Below are positions 46,010 to 55,347 of a stretch of DNA of 64,000 bases, one piece after another; position 1 is the first letter of the stretch; each line of letters starts with the position of its first letter. A program made the translations under genes and the position numbers. Where the stretch lies: positions 5,023,390 to 5,087,389 of the forward strand of contig NZ_CP063785.1 of NCBI RefSeq assembly GCF_025860405.1, in the 5' to 3' direction. Origin of the DNA: Tolypothrix sp. PCC 7712 (GTDB lineage Bacteria; Cyanobacteriota; Cyanobacteriia; Cyanobacteriales; Nostocaceae). The notes beneath the pieces were generated by a model that searched no databases, had not been told where the DNA came from, and saw only the letters and a program-made list of their open reading frames with translations.

Positions 46010-46881
46010 GAATAGCACTCTATATAGCTTGAATTGATAGATAAGGGACTTCCAGAAAATAAATTATCCAATAACTATTTTCTTTCTCCCCTCTGCTCCC
46101 TGCTCCCTGCCAAGAAAGCGATAGTATATTTTAGTTGGAAGTCCCTAAGGTATTTTCAAGAAATAAATTATTCCATCTTGTGGGGCGGGCATCTTGCCCG
46201 CCACATAAACTGGGCGGACAAGATATCCACCCCACAATAAATACTGGGGTATTTTTTTTAGTTGGAAGTCCCTAAATTCAGGGAAAATATCTAAAAGCAA
46301 TAGCCCCGGAAGATATTTAGCACTGATGCCCAAGAGAAAGTACATTGTCACCTTTGATAATGGAGCAACAAATGTTGCTGTTGTTCGCATAGCGTTCCGC
46401 AGGAAAGGAATTAACCACAAATTGAAGTTTATTAAAAACTCTGTTTATAGATTTAGGAATTTTGAAAATTTTAGAATTAGATGTTTATTAAATTGAACTT
46501 AAATTATTAGTTTTGCATTTCAAGTAATGAAGAAACATAAATATTTTATATCAAGAATAATTCATTATCCTATTTTATACTTAAAGTTACTTGATATAAT
46601 TTTTTGTAATTTTATTGCAATAAATAAACTTACAAATATTAAATTAAACCAAAGTTTTATAAATGGATTGGAAAAATATAGTAACTATGTTGTAGTAATT
46701 TTATAACAATCGTTTTATCTATAATGAGTATAAATTTTATATATAGTTAGTATGTATTAACTACTGCTAACATCGAATCATAAAATAAACTTTGTATTGC
46801 ATCCATTGATGAAGCATTAAAATTTTATTTTTTTTGATGTCTTGTAACCATAAAATTCCACTCTCTATATATTTTTAAACA
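46010..46881. other. Repeat-rich then very AT-rich intergenic region
   Basis: 872 bp. 46042-46148 is bounded by AAGGGACTTCCA and TGGAAGTCCCTAA (inverted); a third end occurs at 46262-46275. Between them lie GGGGCGGGCATCTTGCCCG-like and TGGGGCGGACAAGA-like hairpins, also present near 58275. GCATAGCGTTCCGCAGG at 46386 is a small dispersed repeat. From ~46440 to the next gene the DNA is strikingly AT-rich with no ORF, likely a promoter region or the edge of a foreign island. Confidence 0.6.
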
Positions 46882-49131
46882 ATGGCAGATATCCAGAAAC
46901 AAATCAGTCAAGTAATCAACAAACGTCGGGAACAGCTACCACGAATTGAGGTACGCATTAAGCAAGCAGAAGAAGTAGAAAAAGGATTGAAAGAGTTAAA
47001 CAACGCACTTGCTGATCTTGCCAATCACCCGAAAGCGACAGATGAATTACAAGTTTATATACGAGACTTTCAAAAGCATCAATTTAGCCAATGGATTACC
47101 AGCAGTATTGACCAATTAATAATCGCTAAAGCAAGGCTATTACGCGAAACTATTAATATAGGTGTTAGTGGTCAAGCGCGAGTTGGTAAGAGTACACTTT
47201 TACAAACAATTGCTGGACTTACAGACGAACAAGTTCCTACAGGATCAGGTATTCCAGTAACAGCAGTACGTAGTCGCTTACGTCATTCTACTACTCATTC
47301 ACGAGCTATTCTCACCTTACACACCTTTGAAACATTTAGAGAGCAGATTCTTGAACCTTATCACAAAGAACTGAAGCTCTCCTCATGTCCCATTACACTT
47401 GCAGATTTTCAATCTTTTAATTATTCTCAACCGAATATTTTAGGTGATAATTCGCCTCACAGTTCAATAGTCTTATTAGAGCGTCTCCGCAAAATGCAGA
47501 AAGCTCTTCCTTCCTATTCCAATTACTTAACAGGAGAGACAAAGGAAGTCAGTTTACAAGGATTACGTTCTTGGGTTGCATATCCAACAAATGAGGAAGA
47601 AAAAAATCCCAATTGTCCACGACTTTACTTAGCTGTACGGGATGTTTTAATCGAATGTTCTTTTAAGGCTACAGATGTTGAAAATTTAACTATTATTGAC
47701 CTTCCCGGATTAGGAGAACTTGATGCAAGTGCAGAAGAACATCACGTAGCAGGGTTGAAAAATGAAGTTGATTTAGTTTTATTAGTCAAGCGTCCAGTGG
47801 AAGGGTTAGCTTTTTGGAAAGCCGAAGATGGAAAAGCAGCCAATATTCTTGATCTAGCGCGTGGCGCTATTAAGCAACGTCGGGATTTTGTGATTCTTGT
47901 AGTTAATGGTGATGCAAGTTCACAACTTTTGCAGGTACTCTTAGACGACATTACCCGTCAAGCTAATGAAGGAATTCCTGATAAACACTATAAGGTATTA
48001 CAATGTAACGCTACAGATTCATCTAGTGTGCGTGATTCCTTACTTAAACCATGTCTTGAGCATTTAGCAGAGCGACTGACCATAATGGATCAAGAAGTAA
48101 TTGAATCAGCTAAGAGTGAATGGCTAACTACAATACAGCGTATTCAAGGAGTATTAGAAGATTTAAGAAAGGGATTAAAATCACAAACACCAAATTCAGT
48201 TGCATCACCTGAACTTTTTGATGAATTGGTTGGAAAACTACGAGAAAATATCGCAGTATCTTTAAAAGAAGAAGTTGTCCAAGAGCTATTCCAACAAGCT
48301 CGCAATTCGGAAGAGGAAGATACTAAATTAATTGAAACTATTCGTTTTATAGATAAACAAATTAATCAATGGGTAGAAGATGAAGGTTTTGGAATTGGCA
48401 AAGAACAATGGATTAGCAAAGCATATAAAAAGATACAGCTAGATACAAGTGAAGCTAAATTTGCAGTAGATGAATTGAACAGAATTAGAGTCGAAATTAG
48501 TGAAAGATACTGTCAAATAGATGATTACTTAGATACCAAGGTAGAAGATTTATGGGCAAAAATTAGTTATATTATTCGCAAACATACAGGTCAGCTTCTA
48601 GAAGCTACTCAAGATAGTAGAGAGTCCCTAGAAAAATTGGCAGAATTGTTAAAGAACGGCAGTGAATTTTGCCCCAACTTACAAAAAGCTGTAGATGAAT
48701 TATTATCACTGAATATCAGTTATCGAACACATTTTCATCCACGAGTGAGAAAACAATTAGATTCACTAAATTTTAATGCTTTGCAACATATTTTGGTGAC
48801 CAAATATAAATTTGGAGAAGAAAAGAAATATTCTGAAGAATTGTTTAAGAGAATGTCCGAACTTGCTATTCAAGCATCTGACAAAACAAAAAAAGCTCTT
48901 GTATCTGAAACCTTAACACCAGTATTAATCCTCCATGCAGCCGCAGAACAATTTGAAGATAGTCTAATTCGATCTGGAGAATCTGAAAAGGAATTTAAAA
49001 GGTTAGGACGATCCTATAGAGATGAAATCTGGCCTAGTACATTTAGTAATATTGATGCTGAAAATGCAAAAGTAACAAAAGTCCACCGAGCCATTGATAT
49101 GTTAGAAAAAACGGTTAGGAGTTTTAATTAA
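46882..49131 (+). CDS. Dynamin-like large GTPase
   Basis: 749 aa. Walker A GQARVGKS at residues 97-104 and G3 DLPGLGE at 273-279 in a dynamin-like arrangement, followed by long helical/coiled-coil segments (ESAKSEWLTTIQRIQGVLED, LIRSGESEKEFKRLGRSYRD) and no membrane helix. The upstream region is very AT-rich and has no clear Shine-Dalgarno. It is followed by a second P-loop GTPase gene 12 bp later and a membrane protein. This arrangement recalls the double-GTPase/GTPase-associated conflict systems of Kaur and colleagues and bacterial dynamin-like phage-defence proteins. Function is inferred from layout, not shown. Confidence 0.75.
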   Translation: MADIQKQISQVINKRREQLPRIEVRIKQAEEVEKGLKELNNALADLANHPKATDELQVYIRDFQKHQFSQWITSSIDQLIIAKARLLRETINIGVSGQARVGKSTLLQTIAGLTDEQVPTGSGIPVTAVRSRLRHSTTHSRAILTLHTFETFREQILEPYHKELKLSSCPITLADFQSFNYSQPNILGDNSPHSSIVLLERLRKMQKALPSYSNYLTGETKEVSLQGLRSWVAYPTNEEEKNPNCPRLYLAVRDVLIECSFKATDVENLTIIDLPGLGELDASAEEHHVAGLKNEVDLVLLVKRPVEGLAFWKAEDGKAANILDLARGAIKQRRDFVILVVNGDASSQLLQVLLDDITRQANEGIPDKHYKVLQCNATDSSSVRDSLLKPCLEHLAERLTIMDQEVIESAKSEWLTTIQRIQGVLEDLRKGLKSQTPNSVASPELFDELVGKLRENIAVSLKEEVVQELFQQARNSEEEDTKLIETIRFIDKQINQWVEDEGFGIGKEQWISKAYKKIQLDTSEAKFAVDELNRIRVEISERYCQIDDYLDTKVEDLWAKISYIIRKHTGQLLEATQDSRESLEKLAELLKNGSEFCPNLQKAVDELLSLNISYRTHFHPRVRKQLDSLNFNALQHILVTKYKFGEEKKYSEELFKRMSELAIQASDKTKKALVSETLTPVLILHAAAEQFEDSLIRSGESEKEFKRLGRSYRDEIWPSTFSNIDAENAKVTKVHRAIDMLEKTVRSFN

Positions 49132-49142
49132 GGAAATCACAA

Positions 49143-50174
49143 ATGACAAATAATAATCAGGGATTAAATATTCAATATAAAATAGGAATTATTGGCCCAA
49201 CTCGTGTCGGTAAAACCTCAATAATTACTGCTTTACTTGAGCAAGGAAAAGACTTACTGACAGGAACAGGTGTTTCCATAGAAGCTGTTGGTAATGCAAC
49301 AAAAGCACGTATAAATGGCTATCGTGACAAACTACGAGGTTCATTAATAGCAGAGGAATTTAATCCTGGTGGACTAAGTGGAACTGAAGAGCCTTCTAGG
49401 CTAGAACTAACTATGCGTGTAGATAACAGTAACAGCAAACTTACCTGGGCTATACTGGATTATCCCGGTGCTTGGGTTGATGAAAGGTTCCGTCCTCCAG
49501 AGAGACAAAAAGATTGGGAAGATTGCCTAGCTTGGATTAGAGAGAGTATTGTCCTGTTAGTTCCCATAGATGCCGCTATAGTTATGGAGTCTTCAACTCC
49601 AAGCGAAAAACGAGCAGCTAATACTACTTTACAAATCAGTCAAACAGGAGATGTTGCACGTGAATGGGTTAAAGGAAGGATAAATAAAAAAGAACCAGGT
49701 TTATTAATACTTGTACCTGTAAAATGTGAAACATACTTTAGTGATAATGGAGGTCAAAGAAATCAAAGCGAAGAGCTACTAGAAAGTATCCAGCAGAAAT
49801 ACTATCAGGATTTATTGAGTTCTGTACACAAAGAAATAAATGGTGCTACAAATACACCACAAATATTAATTCAATATCATCCTATTGATACTATTGGATG
49901 TGTTGAAATTAAAAATACTCAATGGACTGTAGAAAATAATGACGCAGTATTTCAAGCAAATTATTTAGTTCGTCCTCCCCGTAAGTTTTCTCCCAAGGGT
50001 GCAGATGGACTAATTATTACTATTTGTCGTCAAATTATTAATCTAGAGAAGAATAAACAGCGAAATATAGTGAGCAGTTTGTGGCGATGGCTCACAAAAG
50101 AAGATAAAAAGCTACAAAATGCCATTGAAAAACTTCACTCCAAACCATTTAGTGAACGTGTAAAAGATTTGTAA
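49143..50174 (+). CDS. Small P-loop GTPase, partner of the dynamin-like gene
   Basis: 343 aa. AAGGAAAT lies 7 bases before the ATG. Walker A GPTRVGKTS at residues 18-26 and G3 DYPGAWVDE at 106-114 follow YKIGIIGP. ILVPVKCETYFSDN is a possible G4-like segment. The pattern suits the TRAFAC class double-GTPase partners. It is translationally tied to the neighbouring genes (gaps 11 and 16 bp), so the three form an operon. Likely acts as a signal-relay GTPase together with the large GTPase. The C-terminal helix-rich tail has no recognised domain. Confidence 0.75.
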   Translation: MTNNNQGLNIQYKIGIIGPTRVGKTSIITALLEQGKDLLTGTGVSIEAVGNATKARINGYRDKLRGSLIAEEFNPGGLSGTEEPSRLELTMRVDNSNSKLTWAILDYPGAWVDERFRPPERQKDWEDCLAWIRESIVLLVPIDAAIVMESSTPSEKRAANTTLQISQTGDVAREWVKGRINKKEPGLLILVPVKCETYFSDNGGQRNQSEELLESIQQKYYQDLLSSVHKEINGATNTPQILIQYHPIDTIGCVEIKNTQWTVENNDAVFQANYLVRPPRKFSPKGADGLIITICRQIINLEKNKQRNIVSSLWRWLTKEDKKLQNAIEKLHSKPFSERVKDL

Positions 50175-50190
50175 ATTGGAGATTAGTTAA

Positions 50191-51483
50191 ATGTCTCAGA
50201 TATTTATTCAAACCAGGGGAACGTCAATAGACTACAAATTCCTGATTAAATCACCATCGCCAACTTGGTGGAGGGATTATCGTGACTTGACTTCCTTTGA
50301 AGATCCAACTCTGATTATTGAAAATATTGATGGTAGCCCTCGTATTTATCTTAGTGCCATACCTTCGGAAAGAAAAGATCGTGTTAACACTCGTATCAGA
50401 TACACATTAGTTGTGGAAATAGAAAAAGATGATCACACTTTAGATGATTTTGTTCTTAAATTAGTATCAACATGGGTAAATGAAGTAGGTCAATCATCTA
50501 AATATAAACCAATAAATAGCAAAATTGGTAATATGCTAGATAAACATTTTTCAGAAGAATTTGTAGATGGATTTTTGGGTTTAAAATATCCTGAAAATCA
50601 AAATATTGACGAGTTGAATGATAAATTAAAAAATTTCCAACAAGAAATTTCTAAATTGACCAAACCAGAAACGATATACGATAATGCTTCTTGGTGGGGA
50701 GGAATAGGTAATGAAAAAAATCGCCAAGATTGGATTGCATTAGTTGATAAATTAGTCTCAAATAAATCATATGGAAAAGCTTTATTTTTGAATCTAGCAG
50801 CAGAAGAAAACGATATACAAGATATATTAAGAGATACAACAGGACAAATAATTTGTTTAATAAATGGAAATTCTGATCAACAGCAGTTTTCTGTAATAGA
50901 AAAAATCAAAATTTTTATAAGCAAGCTCAAGCATCTAAAGTCATTTGTTGTGATATCTGTTTGCATATTGTTTGTATTCTTAATTACTTTTAATTTAATT
51001 GGTTTTTCAGGAAATAGATTGAGTGAAAGTAAGGTGATTCAGTATGTTGCAAAATCCTGTAAAGAAGAAAAAACATCTGCAAATTCTACTCCAACTTTAC
51101 CAAAACCAGAAACTCAATCCACTGCTTCAAAGACTACTCCAAATTCACCAAAACCAGAAACTCAATCCACTGCTGCAAACTCTACTCCAAGTTTACCAAA
51201 ACCAGAAACTCAATCCACTGCTTCAAAGACTACTCCAAATTCACCAAAACCAGAAACTCAATCCACTTCAAATTCACCCAAACCAGCAATTCCAGTCACA
51301 AAAGAAGAAATAGTTACAACAGAAGAACTAGCTGAAAAGTTAAACGTAAGTAAAGATGAGCTGCTTTCTGAGGTAAAAAAATGTCATGAAAGCTTCAAAA
51401 CATGGTCAAAAAAATTTGAAAAAGGAACATGGGATTTTAAAATCAATGGTTCTCAACTAACCTTTAAAAAGGTTAATTTTTAA
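50191..51483 (+). CDS. GTPase-associated membrane protein with Pro-rich 16-aa repeats
   Basis: 430 aa, GGAG before the ATG. Residues 1-130 form a compact start (MSQIFIQTRGTSIDYKFLIK, WWRDYRDLT) that could be a GTPase-associated (GAP1-like) domain, in line with the operon; the assignment is tentative. One membrane helix is at 251-271 (SFVVISVCILFVFLITFNLI). The outer part holds repeats of the 16-residue unit PKPETQSTASKTTPNS, then a helical tail. The topology suggests a membrane anchor for the GTPase pair with a flexible Ser/Thr/Pro stalk. Confidence 0.7.
   Translation: MSQIFIQTRGTSIDYKFLIKSPSPTWWRDYRDLTSFEDPTLIIENIDGSPRIYLSAIPSERKDRVNTRIRYTLVVEIEKDDHTLDDFVLKLVSTWVNEVGQSSKYKPINSKIGNMLDKHFSEEFVDGFLGLKYPENQNIDELNDKLKNFQQEISKLTKPETIYDNASWWGGIGNEKNRQDWIALVDKLVSNKSYGKALFLNLAAEENDIQDILRDTTGQIICLINGNSDQQQFSVIEKIKIFISKLKHLKSFVVISVCILFVFLITFNLIGFSGNRLSESKVIQYVAKSCKEEKTSANSTPTLPKPETQSTASKTTPNSPKPETQSTAANSTPSLPKPETQSTASKTTPNSPKPETQSTSNSPKPAIPVTKEEIVTTEELAEKLNVSKDELLSEVKKCHESFKTWSKKFEKGTWDFKINGSQLTFKKVNF
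51100..51291 (+). repeat. 48-bp tandem repeat inside the membrane protein gene
   Basis: Four units of 48 bp (PKPETQST-(A/N)-x-TP-x) with alternating NS and SL ends. The last copy is shortened by in-frame deletion to PKPETQSTSNS. Copy number may vary between strains. Confidence 0.85.
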
Positions 51484-51495
51484 TATGTCAACATC

Positions 51496-51621
51496 ATGTA
51501 TCTATCGGTTAAGGGGAAAAAGGGGAATGGGAAAAGGAAAAGAAAAAACCTTTAACCCTTCACCTTTAACCTTTTCCCCAAAATCAATTTTGAGTTCAAA
51601 ACGCTTAACCGAGTAGTATTG
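51496..51621 (-). mobile_element. MITE copy F (126 bp, degenerate)
   Basis: Same length and order, but the outer 10 bases of the left end have decayed and no target duplication remains. It starts 12 bp after the stop of the GTPase-associated gene. An older insertion. Confidence 0.8.
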
Positions 51622-51671
51622 ATACAACCAGCAATATTAAAGTAAGGATGATTGCTATAGTTGCAATTAGC

Positions 51672-54194
51672 TTAAACTCGCCCAAGCCAAACTTTTTTTT
51701 CAATCAGTTCAGCAATTGGATGTTTAGTAGTGGCTCCAGGCTCAGTATCGTGATGCCATTTCTGCCAAATGCTGGCGGCGAGTTGAGAAAACTCACCCCC
51801 TACTTGATACCAACTCGGATTATCTTCTCTACTCCAGAGTTTACATAGCAAATCTAAAACTTTTTCAGAAGTGAGATTGTGCATGGGGTTCAATTTGTTT
51901 GCGTTGGATTTAGTTAAGCTATCTTCTTCCCTAAAAACTCTACTCAATCCTTCTTTGACGCTTAAATTGCTAATCTTTTCTGAACACCTGGAAATATTGA
52001 AAAGTGCGTCACAAATCCGTCTATTCAAACTTAAATATACAGCCCCTTTGAGTGCCTTTAAAAAAATCTCTAACGCATTGGTCGCATCATCTTGAATTAA
52101 TAATAAATATTCTCCATCAAGCAAATAAATTTCTGAAAGCACGGCTTGCCAAAAATTATTACTGTGACCAGCAGTTAAATCCGTTTTAGCAAGTTTATCA
52201 GCAAACTTAGATGCCTGTTTTGGTAAATTCGTTTCTCCGACTCTGATCCAAGCTCTGCCTGCAAATGCTAGCCATCGAGAAGCTCGTTGAGCTAAACCAA
52301 TACGTAATGCGTAGTGAGCTGCTCTGAGAAAATTTTCTGCGGCGGCTACAAGAGAGCTTTTCTCATCAGCAAGATAAAACTCTATACGGGCAACATTTCC
52401 ATACATTTCCGATAATGCTAGATACACATCCCAACCAGGATCTTTGTAACAAGATCCTGGTTTAATTGCAGCTCGAATTTCCCTATCCCAGATTTCTAAT
52501 CTCAGCCACTGACTTCTTTTAGTTTTATCAAATAAGTTTGGCTCGTGCCCACAAGAAAGCTCATATAGGTAGACTTCTGAACGAATCAGAGCTTGGATAG
52601 GAACAAGCTCTTGCTTGACTTTTTGGTCTTCCTCAAGGACTTGGTTCATTTCTTGAATGAGCAGTTGGGCGTTGCTGATGTTTCCTTGAAAATTGGATTG
52701 TCTTAGCTCTAAGCGTTTTGTCAGAAAATAGCAGCGATAAAAGTTGAGTCGATATGAAAAGTAAATATCCTCTTGAGGAATTTTCTTCAATTCTTCCCTA
52801 GCAGTAGAAGCGATTTTCTTAATTTCAACAGTTTGACATTCTTCATCAAGAAATTGAAATTTTTGAAAAGCTCTCCTGGCTCTTGTTAATCGCTTTCTCA
52901 AATCAGAGAGAGCTTTACAGGCTGAAGTATAAATTTGCAGATCTAGTTTGCCGGATGTACTTTGATCGCCTATCCATTGCTTAGTAGCATAGACGATCGC
53001 TTGCAACATCGTGATCATCGAGTCGCGATCTACCCAAATTCCTTGATAATGTGGTCTATTACCTAGAATTACTGTTGTTTCAACTAAAGAATCAATACTA
53101 CTGTCTAGAGTTTTTGTTGATATGCTGACGTTGGCTATATGCTCTGCCAAGCCCATGTGTAAGCTCAAAGCACCTATCGCATTCTCAACGATTGTATTAC
53201 CAGAAGTGTACATCCATTCAATCAGCTCGTGAGATTCGCCATCATAACTAAAGCTACAAGTCACTAAGGCCATAATCACAGGAGTGAGGGAATCAAGAGA
53301 CTTGGCTTGTGGTTGCATTGTCCAGCATGAACCTGGAGTTTTCAGGGCACACTCTGCTTGATGACCTATTTGTACAAATTGAGCGTATAAATCACTATAT
53401 TCCTTTTCTGCATTCACATATCGAGATAAAGTTTGAAATTCTGTCTTTTGCACTCTCAGGTGAAGATTGGGGAGATTTTTGAGCATTTGCTCTTTGATCG
53501 CAATGCTGATGAATAATCTGATAGCTTCTTGCTGGGTGAACTTTGTCTTACCTCCAGCTCTCAGCCTGTCCCTAGTCCGCTCTAGCTTGTCAATTACTTC
53601 CAGTCTTAGTTTTAAACCAAGTGTTGGGTGAGATTCCCAAAGATTATCAATCAGAGATGTGAGATAGTCGTTCTCTTGATATTTAAAATGTCCTTTGTTA
53701 GTAATTGCTATTTTGTGATTTGCGATCGCTAAAAACTCTTGAGTCGTAGGTACTAAGTCTTCAACCTCTAAAAACTCAAGCAATGCCACCACTTGAGCAA
53801 TTTGAAAAAACCTTTTTGGGCTGACCTTAATAATACTAGCGTTATTTGGTAAGAAACCAGCCGACTCTAATAGTTCGTCAGTCCCAATCTCTCCCAATAA
53901 TTCTCGTAGTTCGTTAGCATGAGGATGAGAGTCGATATCTTGGGAGGTTTTTTCACCCTCTGCTTTTGATTTTCTTTTCGATGGTTTATTGTTTTGCAGA
54001 GTTGTGCAAAGTTTGATTAAGTCTTGGCGATTAACTGGTAACCTTTTTTTTTCCTGATTGAGAAATTCAATCACAACTGGTCGGCTCACATCCATCCCTT
54101 TTGAGAGTTCTACCTGAGTTGCTCCCATTTTTTCTAGGAAGAAGTGAAGCATCTTCCTGAGCTCTTCTTGGTCTTCCATACTGTCTTTACTCAT
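51672..54194 (-). CDS. Large helix-turn-helix regulator with helical-repeat C-terminus
   Basis: 840 aa from ATG 54194. The frame is open to a TTG at 54224; a further ATG at 54179 is possible, and no strong ribosome site decides. Residues ~20-70 form an XRE-like helix-turn-helix (MGATQVELSKGMDVSRPVVI, IEFLNQEKKRLPVNRQDLIK). The rest is a long alpha-helical array (LRLEVIDKLERTRDRLRAGG; SIDSLVETTVILGNRP), probably TPR-like, with no catalytic motif. The convergent gene before it is the GTPase operon; a long non-coding stretch separates it from the kinase genes. It might be the regulator of the nearby systems, but no operator was recognised. Confidence 0.7.
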   Translation of the reverse strand: MSKDSMEDQEELRKMLHFFLEKMGATQVELSKGMDVSRPVVIEFLNQEKKRLPVNRQDLIKLCTTLQNNKPSKRKSKAEGEKTSQDIDSHPHANELRELLGEIGTDELLESAGFLPNNASIIKVSPKRFFQIAQVVALLEFLEVEDLVPTTQEFLAIANHKIAITNKGHFKYQENDYLTSLIDNLWESHPTLGLKLRLEVIDKLERTRDRLRAGGKTKFTQQEAIRLFISIAIKEQMLKNLPNLHLRVQKTEFQTLSRYVNAEKEYSDLYAQFVQIGHQAECALKTPGSCWTMQPQAKSLDSLTPVIMALVTCSFSYDGESHELIEWMYTSGNTIVENAIGALSLHMGLAEHIANVSISTKTLDSSIDSLVETTVILGNRPHYQGIWVDRDSMITMLQAIVYATKQWIGDQSTSGKLDLQIYTSACKALSDLRKRLTRARRAFQKFQFLDEECQTVEIKKIASTAREELKKIPQEDIYFSYRLNFYRCYFLTKRLELRQSNFQGNISNAQLLIQEMNQVLEEDQKVKQELVPIQALIRSEVYLYELSCGHEPNLFDKTKRSQWLRLEIWDREIRAAIKPGSCYKDPGWDVYLALSEMYGNVARIEFYLADEKSSLVAAAENFLRAAHYALRIGLAQRASRWLAFAGRAWIRVGETNLPKQASKFADKLAKTDLTAGHSNNFWQAVLSEIYLLDGEYLLLIQDDATNALEIFLKALKGAVYLSLNRRICDALFNISRCSEKISNLSVKEGLSRVFREEDSLTKSNANKLNPMHNLTSEKVLDLLCKLWSREDNPSWYQVGGEFSQLAASIWQKWHHDTEPGATTKHPIAELIEKKVWLGRV

Positions 54195-54224
54195 ACTCTT
54201 GATTCTAGAGCTAGTAGTTGTCAA

Positions 54225-54963
54225 TATAATTTACAGTAAACCTCAAATATATTCATTATTTGTAATCTCTTATACATAATTTATTTATTTTGCATCTTTT
54301 TTACGACATGTCATTTTAAACAGGCTTTTTTCAAATTTATACTCCTTATATTGTATATATAGCTACAATTTGCTGGTAAAATCTTGTTTATATATTGACA
54401 TGTACATAATTATTTGCTAAATAAATTAGCAACCATTTATTCAGCAGTTGTAAGTTTTCTTAACACTGTGAAAAGAAAATAGCTAGGTTTAAACAAATCA
54501 ATCAAATTGGATTCAGAGAAATTCAATGGGGCCTGAGTTAAGGCTAAGACAAAGTTGAGTGTTGTTGTGAGGATGTGAAGAGTTTCCTGATTCCGTGACC
54601 AAACCTAGCGCTTAAAAATGCAGCATCATCTAATACGAGAGGTAAAACGGTTTCAGCATTCGCCATTAGTAGCCCACAAAATTTAAGCTTTATTTTGCAA
54701 GTGATGAGAGCATAACTCTAACACATACATTTTTGTGCTGGATTGCCTTCATGAAAGTATTTGCAAACAATTAAATATTTGTTCACAAAACATCGATATA
54801 AATCACCAAATCGATGCCTCAGCTTTGCATATCCATTGCTAACAGATACTGCCAATTAATTAAATCTGGGAGAGTGCAAAATGCATAAATTTGTGGTGTG
54901 AATTAAGCATTTGTCCATGACAAATAAATTGAATTACAACTAATCTGATTGGAGTTTATAGCC
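54225..54963. other. Gene-poor AT-rich region with a short conserved-looking remnant
   Basis: 739 bp. A minus-strand 40-residue frame at 54544-54666 (MANAETVLPLVLDDAAFLSA, then RFGHGIRKLFTSS) has protein-like composition but no ribosome site; it could be a relic. Apart from this and the expected promoters, no gene, repeat or hairpin is visible. Confidence 0.4.
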
Positions 54964-55191
54964 ATGACACCAAGACACTATAGTTTGCTATTGCAATTTA
55001 CTGCTCAGTTCCTCAAATATTTTTTGCTAGCAATATTCGCTTTTGCGATTATGTCTATTTTATTCATTAGTTTTGGAGCTTCACATACTGTTGTTATGCT
55101 ACTGCCTATTGCAGGCCATTGGTTTTCTAAGCTGGGAATTATCTTGTTGTGTTTAATCACCACAACGGTCATTTTAGAATCTTGGCGGTAA
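54964..55191 (+). CDS. Small two-helix membrane protein
   Basis: 75 aa from ATG 54964, with GGAG 11 bases upstream. Two hydrophobic segments are seen (YFLLAIFAFAIMSILFISFG; LGIILLCLITTTVILESWR). No family recognised. It sits 156 bp before the sensor kinase gene on the same strand and might be its accessory membrane partner, which is conjecture. Confidence 0.55.
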   Translation: MTPRHYSLLLQFTAQFLKYFLLAIFAFAIMSILFISFGASHTVVMLLPIAGHWFSKLGIILLCLITTTVILESWR

Positions 55192-55347
55192 ATATCGCTT
55201 GACCCGAAACCCAACGGGGTAAGGAGTTCTGGAGTGCGTTCGTCCTTGATGTTGCTGTAGGTATTCTCTGCATTATCCATCAAGGAGCGATCGCCAATCG
55301 CTACACCCACCCAACCTTTAGTAATTCATCACTTACAGGAAATGTAT

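Noticed and set aside
51044..51313. 89-codon frame of LLQxxQNQKLNP repeats overlapping the GTPase-associated gene
   Set aside because: It is the shifted frame of the 48-bp repeats; it has no ribosome site and the main frame has the membrane helix and normal composition.
54544..54666. 40-codon minus-strand frame called as a gene
   Set aside because: It looks protein-like but has no ribosome site and no neighbours; reported only as a possible remnant.
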